From assembly GCA_002508425.1 (NCBI GenBank), contig DAKU01000163.1, forward strand, positions 1 to 13,936: a DNA stretch of 13,936 nucleotides, written 5' to 3'. The translations under genes and the position numbers were made by a program. The number at the start of each line of letters is the position of its first letter. Positions within the stretch are counted from its first letter, which is position 1. The notes under the pieces are model-generated. The model was not told the origin of the DNA. It saw nothing but the letters and a program-made list of their open reading frames with translations, and did not search any database. Origin of the DNA: Methanosarcinaceae archaeon UBA470. GTDB lineage: Archaea > Halobacteriota > Methanosarcinia > Methanosarcinales > Methanosarcinaceae. Shown in pieces: positions 6,160 through 11,825 of the stretch.

Positions 6160-7488
6160 TCATTGGGAAGGTCCAATCTTTATGGAGTACTCAAAGTTCT
6201 CTGTGTTATGTGGCATTACTGACAGAGTCCACTGGCCTGCAGATGCCTGCACTTCATATGTCTCAACATAGTCTTGTGAGTAGCTCTGATATTCAGAGGC
6301 ATTCCCAGCTGCCCTTAGCACAGGGTAGGATATGCTTCCTACTGTAACTGAACCGCCATACTGCACGCCTGCCTTTACTGCTTCAACCTCGTTGCCTTGT
6401 GGGTTTATGAGCTTGACCTCAAAGGATGGATCTGCATTGCTGCTTGAGGCATACATGTCATACATGTGTGACTTAAGTTCAATGGTTACTGTTCCATTAT
6501 CATTTACCTTGAAGGGTATTTCGTAGGGCTTTTCAGGCTGTACTGCCACATGGAAGTTAAGGGAAACCATTCCTTCATACTCACGAATACCCGGATCATC
6601 AATGTTCAGGTCTATACTGCCGGAGAAATCTCCCTGTGCGTCATCAGGCACCTCTATCTGAACCTTTACCACAGCAGTTTCTCCCGGCTTTATGCTTGAA
6701 GGACCTGTTATTGTGATAGCATCTGCTCCGAAGGCCTGCCCATATCCACCGAAATATGGCATAGATGATGCAGAGTCTACTGCAACTGAAGCTTTTTCAG
6801 CAACCATGGGGTAGTACATGTTTTCCACAAGCTGTGGATCAATGGCTATCTCGGAGTCACCGGTATTCTTGAGCATTATCTCATAGTTGTACACTTTTCC
6901 AGCTTCCACCCTGTCATAGATATATGTTGTCAGGATCTGTACCTGTGGAGGTGTCCAGACATCTACGTTCAATTGTACAGTACCTGGGAATCCGGGGTAC
7001 AGGATATCGCCTTCAGGTATATTTTCCATAAAGGCTAGCGTTGTAACATAGTTCCCGATCTCAGCATCCTCCGGAATGGAGATTTTTACTTCGAACTGTG
7101 CTTCTTCTCCGGCCTCAATAACTGACTCAGAAGGAGTTATTGTCACCCAGCTTTCGTCCATGTAACTGTAAGTGTATGGAGTAACAACCATTGTAGGGTG
7201 CAGTGTGACCGCAACATCTTGAAGGTTTGTTACAGTAACTGTGAAGTTCTCACTGTTTCCAAGTTGCAACATCAGATAATTGTAGCTTGGATCTACACTT
7301 ATTGTACCCATTTCAGTGATTGTTCCAGCGTTAGAAACCGCACCACCTACTGTTGAAGAGACAACCTTGTTTGTAATCTCCACCGCAGGTTCGGAAACTA
7401 CCGCATTACCTGCAAATGCTGTAGTTCCTGTCATGTAGACAAGAAGCACAGCAAGTAATCCATACATTATGAATTGTGTTCTGTTCAT
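6160..7488 (-). CDS. Secreted multi-domain beta-sandwich protein
   Basis: The ATG at 7488 gives 442 residues and is preceded five bases away by GGGTGA. A longer in-frame ATG at 7533 lies within the promoter and lacks this site. Residues 1-26 are a signal peptide (hydrophobic core 'LLAVLLVYM', cleavage likely after AFA). Two Ig-like modules of the NEW3/COG1470 kind follow, about 60-180 and 180-315; each ends in the same pattern, 'EAGEEAQFEVKISIPEDA' and 'KPGETAVVKVQIEVPDDA'. The C-terminal module (about 320-440) ends with 'GQWTLSVMPHNTENFEYSIK', reminiscent of pre-peptidase C-terminal domains. There is no C-terminal membrane anchor or sorting signal, so it is probably released or held non-covalently in the cell envelope. 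N-glycosylation sequons occur at NFT (81), NGT (331) and NAS (396). The substrate or partner is unknown. Confidence 0.8.
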   Translation of the reverse strand: MNRTQFIMYGLLAVLLVYMTGTTAFAGNAVVSEPAVEITNKVVSSTVGGAVSNAGTITEMGTISVDPSYNYLMLQLGNSENFTVTVTNLQDVAVTLHPTMVVTPYTYSYMDESWVTITPSESVIEAGEEAQFEVKISIPEDAEIGNYVTTLAFMENIPEGDILYPGFPGTVQLNVDVWTPPQVQILTTYIYDRVEAGKVYNYEIMLKNTGDSEIAIDPQLVENMYYPMVAEKASVAVDSASSMPYFGGYGQAFGADAITITGPSSIKPGETAVVKVQIEVPDDAQGDFSGSIDLNIDDPGIREYEGMVSLNFHVAVQPEKPYEIPFKVNDNGTVTIELKSHMYDMYASSSNADPSFEVKLINPQGNEVEAVKAGVQYGGSVTVGSISYPVLRAAGNASEYQSYSQDYVETYEVQASAGQWTLSVMPHNTENFEYSIKIGPSQ

Positions 7489-7493
7489 AAATT

Positions 7494-7499
7494 TCACCC
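7494..7499 (-). promoter_or_regulatory. Ribosome binding site that sets the start of the secreted protein
   Basis: GGGTGA on the minus strand lies five bases before the ATG at 7488. It argues for this start over the upstream in-frame ATG at 7533. Confidence 0.7.
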
Positions 7500-7532
7500 T
7501 TTTGAACTGACAATGCATAATATGGACATGCA

Positions 7533-7541
7533 CATATTAAA
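7533..7541 (-). promoter_or_regulatory. TATA-like box for the secreted beta-sandwich gene
   Basis: TTTAATATG on the minus strand lies about 49 bp before the ATG at 7488. A start near 7511 would give a leader of about 22 nt containing the GGGTGA site. Confidence 0.4.
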
Positions 7542-7613
7542 GAACTTCTTAAACTTCAAAGAAATCCGTAGTTATCGGAGAATAAATAAAGCATTAGAAT
7601 AGATAAAATTAGA

Positions 7614-7639
7614 GAAAAAGACAATTAATCGTCTTTTTC
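7614..7639 (-). terminator. Hairpin terminator of the Rsm22-like gene
   Basis: GAAAAAGAC (7631-7639 on the minus strand) and GTCTTTTTC (7614-7622) form a perfect 9-bp stem around an 8-nt loop that contains the stop codon at 7625. The minus-strand arm ends in a T-rich run and is followed by further T-rich sequence, as expected of an archaeal terminator. Confidence 0.6.
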
Positions 7640-9130
7640 CTCGCCAACCCGGCTAACTGTACTTCCTTTACTCAACAGAAGGTTATAAGCATCTTTTTCC
7701 TTATTATAGTTTACAAGGACGTTGTAGATCTCCAATACTTCCCCGTACTTTGCTCTTTTAATGAGACTATTGTCCTCGGTGACATTATGCCAGGGAAGAA
7801 CCGCATATACCGCTTTTCTGGAAGTGCCATCGCACAGCTTGTAGAGACTGTACATTTCATCCCCCAAGTCAGCGGACATAAGGGAACACACTACATTAAT
7901 GCGTTTATCTTTGTGTGTACTCATTTTAGAGAAACGGGCGAACTTCGCCTTGTGCGGGACTTTATAGCACTCTTTAGTGAGACCATCTTTTCTCACTATA
8001 AAATAGGAATACTTAATGTCTGTATTGATATATCGATATGGTTCATCACACTCTGAGAGCTTTCGCATTAACAGTGTGGGAGTTATATCCTGCTTTTGTT
8101 CAAAAGTCCAGCACCCTTCAAGGCTGCAGCCTGCACCCCACATAAAAGAACATGGAGCATATATCCCAAGACCTGCATTTTTAAGTTCAATACTCAGCTT
8201 GCGCAGCTCTACTGAATTCACTCTATCAGCAGGCTCTATTACCAGTATACTTCCATCAGATGCAAGCCTTTGCGCCAATTTCATCACGATGTCAGCTTTT
8301 TGCTCAGTGGTAACATCTTTGATCTCATTGAGCACATTAGAGAACACCATCAGGTCAATATTCTCAGGCAGGCTCTCTGGTTTTATTTTACTCACATCTG
8401 ATCTTATTGGCTCATGCAGATTAATGGAGTCCGGTGTATATTGCGGAACGATTGAATTGAAAGCTTCGATATTTTCATCGTACAGCTCGATGCAGTAGAT
8501 ATCAGCCTTGCGACCTTCCAGCCTTCTATAAAAGTCAGCGATAGCCAGAGGCACTGTACCCGGACCTGTCCCTACGTCAAGGACCTTCATCCGTGTTTTA
8601 AGTATGCCTGTCTGGGCCATGTCATACAGTAGATGCTGAAACTGCACAAAATAGACGGGGAATTGATAAGCAAGGTATCCGAGCACATTGTATCCTTTTT
8701 CATAGGAGATATTTCGAGAACTGCCTTCTTTCCAGTATGCGTTCTTTTGACCCACAACTGCCTTTCTAATCCTGTCAAGGACAAGTGGATCATCCCATTT
8801 TTTTGCGGTCTTCTTGCTGATGTATTGTTCTATGATCGTCTGCAGTTTTGCCGACACCACTGCCGACCTGAAGAAAAATTCACTTTTCTTTACCTCTTCT
8901 TCGGTAAGTTCCATTACCGTTGCAGGAGGAGAACGCCTTATCCTGAAATCAGCACCTTCTGGGCTGGTATCAATACCTAGCTCGTATAGAAATGGTCTGA
9001 TCGTGCTGTATATCTGCTCAACGGACATATCACATGTAATGTAATTCATTATCTCCGACAGCATGAACTCAGGTTTCATGTGGGAGACATACTTAAGAGT
9101 GGAAATAATTTCCTTTTCACTATCCTTCAT
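7625..9130 (-). CDS. Rsm22/METTL17-like SAM-dependent methyltransferase with cysteine motif
   Basis: The protein has 501 residues. The N-terminal part (1-170) is helical, with 'KGYNVLGYLAYQFPVYFVQFQHLL' leading into the SAM fold. Motif I is 'VLDVGTGPGTVPLAIADF' (183-200), Glu215 ends strand 2, 'FSNVLNEI' (263-270) is the motif IV region, and 'ILVIEPADR' (295-303) follows. Next comes 'PCSFMWGAGCSLEGCWTF' with Cys327, Cys335 and Cys340, then 'EPYRYINTDIKYSYFIVRKD'. This order matches the Rsm22 family, whose mitochondrial members (Rsm22, METTL17) bind the small ribosomal subunit and use cysteines to hold an Fe-S cluster. Here three cysteines are clustered, and a fourth could be Cys361, Cys415 or Cys433 (inference). 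The likely role is small-subunit rRNA modification or assembly in the cytoplasm. The gene is divergent from the QueG-like Fe-S gene and ends in a hairpin terminator. No ribosome site precedes the ATG. Confidence 0.75.
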   Translation of the reverse strand: MKDSEKEIISTLKYVSHMKPEFMLSEIMNYITCDMSVEQIYSTIRPFLYELGIDTSPEGADFRIRRSPPATVMELTEEEVKKSEFFFRSAVVSAKLQTIIEQYISKKTAKKWDDPLVLDRIRKAVVGQKNAYWKEGSSRNISYEKGYNVLGYLAYQFPVYFVQFQHLLYDMAQTGILKTRMKVLDVGTGPGTVPLAIADFYRRLEGRKADIYCIELYDENIEAFNSIVPQYTPDSINLHEPIRSDVSKIKPESLPENIDLMVFSNVLNEIKDVTTEQKADIVMKLAQRLASDGSILVIEPADRVNSVELRKLSIELKNAGLGIYAPCSFMWGAGCSLEGCWTFEQKQDITPTLLMRKLSECDEPYRYINTDIKYSYFIVRKDGLTKECYKVPHKAKFARFSKMSTHKDKRINVVCSLMSADLGDEMYSLYKLCDGTSRKAVYAVLPWHNVTEDNSLIKRAKYGEVLEIYNVLVNYNKEKDAYNLLLSKGSTVSRVGEEKDD

Positions 9131-9175
9131 TGATAGGAAGGATGCCGGGAAGGCTCATAAATGTACTGATTCCAA

Positions 9176-9191
9176 AAAATTATATCAAATA
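9176..9191. promoter_or_regulatory. Shared AT-rich promoter of two divergent genes
   Basis: The stretch around AATTATATCAAATA reads as a TATA-like element in both directions (TTGATATAATT on the minus strand). It is about 27 bp before ATG 9210 (+), fitting a leaderless start, and about 50 bp before ATG 9130 (-), fitting a short leader. Only about 79 bp separate the two start codons. Confidence 0.4.
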
Positions 9192-9209
9192 CAAATGGTT
9201 GTTCTTCTT

Positions 9210-9866
9210 ATGTACCTCAATAAAGAGATACAAAACCTGGCAAAGACCAATGGGATATTTTACTGTGGTGTAGCTGACCTGTCCCTGGCAAAGGAGTTCA
9301 TTATCCAGCAGGGAGGAAATGAATTGAGAGACTATCCTTTTTCAATATCTCTAGGAATCCCGCTTTTTAAAGATATAGTTGACATGCTGCCTGAAAGGTC
9401 CCAGCGTTCAGTGGCTTTGAACTATAAGCACCACTGTTATGATGTCATAAACCAAAGGCTTGACATTGCAGCATCTATTGTTGCTAGTTACCTTCAGGAT
9501 AGAAGTTATAGAGTATTGCCATTGCCTTCTTCTGAGAGAATAGATGATGAAAGAATATGCGCATCCTTTTCACACAAGTTAGGGGCACGTCTGGCAGGGT
9601 TTGGATGGATAGGAAAAAGTTGCCTGCTCGTTACACCCGACCATGGCCCCAGAGTGAGGTGGGTATCTGTTCTGACAGATGCACCATTGGAAACATCAAA
9701 TACTATAATGAAATCAAAGTGCGGGAGTTGTACTGCCTGCGTTGACATCTGTCCTGTAAAAGCCTTCACCGGATATGAGTTTAAGGAAGAAGAAACGCGT
9801 GAGGTACGGTATGACGCACGTAAGTGCGAGGAATACATCAGATCACTGGGACAAAAAGGAAAATAA
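9210..9866 (+). CDS. QueG-like (COG1600) double 4Fe-4S protein, truncated by a frameshift
   Basis: From ATG 9210 this frame gives 218 residues. 'LGARLAGFGWIGKSCLLVTPDHG' (124-146) and 'VRWVSVLTDAPL' (149-160) match the cobalamin-binding core of epoxyqueuosine-reductase-like proteins. 'CGSCTACVDICPVKAF' (171-186) is a complete first 4Fe-4S motif, and Cys206 would be the first ligand of a second cluster. The frame then stops at TAA 9864-9866. The missing part, 'IKVCGMCLYVCPHGRKK', is encoded directly afterwards in the -1 frame. True QueG reduces epoxyqueuosine in bacterial tRNA; archaea make archaeosine instead, so this paralogue's reaction is unknown, probably a cobalamin/Fe-S reductase. An alternative ATG lies at 9195; the in-frame ATG at 9063 lies inside the opposite gene and is rejected. 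The protein may be inactive, or completed by ribosomal frameshifting. Confidence 0.75.
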   Translation: MYLNKEIQNLAKTNGIFYCGVADLSLAKEFIIQQGGNELRDYPFSISLGIPLFKDIVDMLPERSQRSVALNYKHHCYDVINQRLDIAASIVASYLQDRSYRVLPLPSSERIDDERICASFSHKLGARLAGFGWIGKSCLLVTPDHGPRVRWVSVLTDAPLETSNTIMKSKCGSCTACVDICPVKAFTGYEFKEEETREVRYDARKCEEYIRSLGQKGK

Positions 9867-9913
9867 AAGTTTGTGGCATGTGCCTTTACGTATGCCCTCA
9901 TGGCCGGAAAAAA
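9863..9913 (+). pseudogene. Out-of-frame C-terminus of the QueG-like protein (second 4Fe-4S motif)
   Basis: In the frame one base behind the main ORF, this stretch reads IKVCGMCLYVCPHGRKK, containing C-x2-C-x3-C-P, the second cluster motif expected after Cys206. The shift point is an A-rich tract (9852-9868) next to the TAA. One extra A there would restore the reading frame. The shifted frame then stays open far into the antisense of the TrmB gene (to 10321), which is not family-like. Removing one A from the seven-A run at 9908-9914 would instead put a TAG directly after RKK. Thus two opposite A-run changes would give a normal-looking protein. Confidence 0.65.
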
Positions 9914-9940
9914 ATAGAATGTTCAAAATGTAGTATTTTC

Positions 9941-10741
9941 TCAGCATTCCAGAGGCTTGGATGCATTCCATTCAATCTCAATAAAATGCCTGAAAACCGA
10001 AACCTGTTCCTTCCCATTGTACCACGTAGCAGTGACATTTGGAGGATCGATCTCATCCTTTACAGTAATTACAAGGAGCTCCTGATCATCGATCACAATA
10101 ATTCCCCCCTTCAAAGGATGAGCACTGTCTTCCGCAGGATAGACCCTTACCTCTGTACCAAGAATTGGTTTTTCCCCTATCTTATGGTCAATTCTTGCCT
10201 GATGTTCACTGATAGTTATTTTTACCTTCAGGCCCTCATCTATCTTTTCCTGAAGTTTCGTGGTGATGATTTCCATGATTGGATAAGATTCCGTAGCCTT
10301 GTCCAAAGAAGGATATGTTGATGCGAGTATAATCTCCTTTTTGGCCAAGTCAAGCATCTGTACTATCTTATCGGTAACGTTCTTCACACCGCTGATGTTC
10401 CATACTCCATCTTCCTCTACTGAGAGATCAGGTGCATGATAAATTTTCTCAAGTTGCTCAAGAGATGTTTCAACAGCATTTTCATAATTCACTTTCAGCC
10501 TGTCAATGACCTGGATCGGAGCTATTGCTCTGTAACGCATAGGTTTGGTATGTTGGACCTCAATAATTCCTTTATCATTAAGTTTGGTAAGCACCCCATA
10601 CACGGCAGAGCGGGGGATACCCGACAATGCATGGATATCCGCCACATTCCCGCTACCGTACCGTGTAAGTGCAATAAGCACTTTGGCTTCGTAGGAAGTA
10701 AGACCCAGTTGCTGAAGAGATTCGATCAGTGTGTTCATCAT
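9941..10741 (-). CDS. TrmB-family transcriptional regulator
   Basis: The protein has 266 residues. Residues 4-70 are a winged helix-turn-helix of the TrmB type ('LQQLGLTSYEAKVLIALTRYG', then 'ADIHALSGIPRSAVYGVLTKL' with the recognition helix at about 43-54, then a 'KGIIEV' wing). Residues 80-105 are a linker helix, and about 112-260 form an effector domain of the kind found in TrmB-like regulators ('KEIILASTYPS', 'GLKVKITISEHQARID', 'GGIIVIDDQELLVIT'). Family members sense sugars or other small ligands and repress or activate transport operons. The gene is last in the run exporter, surface protein, regulator, starting 22 bp after the preceding stop, so it probably controls this operon. The effector is unknown. 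Two adjacent ATGs (10741, 10738) are possible, and no strong ribosome site decides between them. Confidence 0.85.
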   Translation of the reverse strand: MMNTLIESLQQLGLTSYEAKVLIALTRYGSGNVADIHALSGIPRSAVYGVLTKLNDKGIIEVQHTKPMRYRAIAPIQVIDRLKVNYENAVETSLEQLEKIYHAPDLSVEEDGVWNISGVKNVTDKIVQMLDLAKKEIILASTYPSLDKATESYPIMEIITTKLQEKIDEGLKVKITISEHQARIDHKIGEKPILGTEVRVYPAEDSAHPLKGGIIVIDDQELLVITVKDEIDPPNVTATWYNGKEQVSVFRHFIEIEWNASKPLEC

Positions 10742-10763
10742 GTTACTTCTGTACCATACGCTA

Positions 10764-11825
10764 TTAGTTATTTTTCTTTTTCTTCTTTATAAGATATACA
10801 GGTGTGCCTATAATACCTACAAGAACCACAAATCCAACTGCAACAGATGCATTCATTTGTTCGGCAGGATTAACATGTACAGGTACTTTCAGGTTATCCG
10901 AATACTGGCTTTCATCGTGTACATCTTTATATTTTATCTCACTACTTATCGAATAGTCCTTAATGGTCGCATCATCTGCCACATTTACATCAAATACTGC
11001 TGTCTTTGACTCACCGGGATTCATATCCCCTAGATATGACTGATCATCTGTCGTGGTAAAAGGATCAACAACGCTTATCCTTGCAATACATTCACGTGCT
11101 ACCTGTTCTCCGGTATTGGTGTATGTTACATTGATGGTATTTTCATCGCCTGCTTTCAGATCAGATTCAACATTTGAGATCTTGAAATATGGCTCTTCTT
11201 CAACAACTATGTGGAGTATCATCGTCTGGTTCATGTCCTCATACCAATAGTAAGTATCACCATAAGGAGGAGTGACCGCAGAATCCCTCTGTGACCGATA
11301 AGATATATTGAGCCTAAGATCGTAAGTACCAGCTTTTGCATTGTCATATATCTCTATAGGAAATTGAGCAGGGGTTGAAAGGGACTTTCCGGCACTCAAT
11401 GAACCTAAGAGTAGAGTATCATCTTTAATATCTATAGGAGCATTGGGATCAACAAGTGAAAGTGTTGCTGTCATTGAATCTGCTGTTGTGATAGCCCTGT
11501 CAGAGGAAAGTTCACTGGCCATATATGCACGGGTAAGTGTTTCGCCATACTCCTCAAGATCATCATCTATGTCATCTTCATTTGATTCAAATCCTGTAAT
11601 CTTTCCATCGTTCAGTATGCTTACATAAAGAGTAGCTTCCTCTCCTCTATCGAATACTTCATCACAAGCGAGGTTTGCCACTAAATGAGGAGATCCATAG
11701 ACGTCATAATAATCACTCGCAATTTCATCGACAACATCCTCATCTATACTTGCAGATGCAATCGAGATACAACTAAGTAATAAGATCGCTATCACAAGCA
11801 CATTCATATTTTTCAGGGAAATCAT
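10764..11825 (-). CDS. COG1361-like membrane-anchored surface protein, RND exporter partner
   Basis: The protein has 353 residues. An N-terminal signal peptide (hydrophobic 8-24, cleavage near SASA) is followed by an acidic extracellular region with two beta-sandwich modules of the CARDB/COG1361 type: about 47-208 ('EVFDRGEEATLYVSILNDGK', 'AGTYDLRLNISY') and 213-318 ('DLKAGDENTINVTYTNTGE', 'MNPGESKTAVFDVNV'). A C-terminal membrane helix (326-346) ends in a short lysine-rich cytoplasmic tail, so the bulk faces outside. The start overlaps the exporter's stop as ATGA, with AAGGTGAG at 11829-11836, showing translational coupling. Such proteins commonly accompany archaeal HAE3-type RND exporters and may act as periplasm-like adaptors or substrate collectors; that role is inference. 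Confidence 0.8.
   Translation of the reverse strand: MISLKNMNVLVIAILLLSCISIASASIDEDVVDEIASDYYDVYGSPHLVANLACDEVFDRGEEATLYVSILNDGKITGFESNEDDIDDDLEEYGETLTRAYMASELSSDRAITTADSMTATLSLVDPNAPIDIKDDTLLLGSLSAGKSLSTPAQFPIEIYDNAKAGTYDLRLNISYRSQRDSAVTPPYGDTYYWYEDMNQTMILHIVVEEEPYFKISNVESDLKAGDENTINVTYTNTGEQVARECIARISVVDPFTTTDDQSYLGDMNPGESKTAVFDVNVADDATIKDYSISSEIKYKDVHDESQYSDNLKVPVHVNPAEQMNASVAVGFVVLVGIIGTPVYLIKKKKKNN

Noticed and set aside
7489..7533. Upstream in-frame ATG for the secreted protein
   Set aside because: It would put a polar stretch before the signal peptide, overlaps the TATA-like element, and lacks the GGGTGA site found before ATG 7488.
9063..9209. Longer N-terminus for the QueG-like protein
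   Set aside because: The added residues overlap the divergent Rsm22-like gene and its promoter and do not look like the family; the first family-like residues follow the ATG at 9210.
9914..10321. Long plus-strand open frame following the second Fe-S motif
   Set aside because: It is antisense to the TrmB-type gene and its translation shows no protein-like family features; it is open only by frame coincidence.
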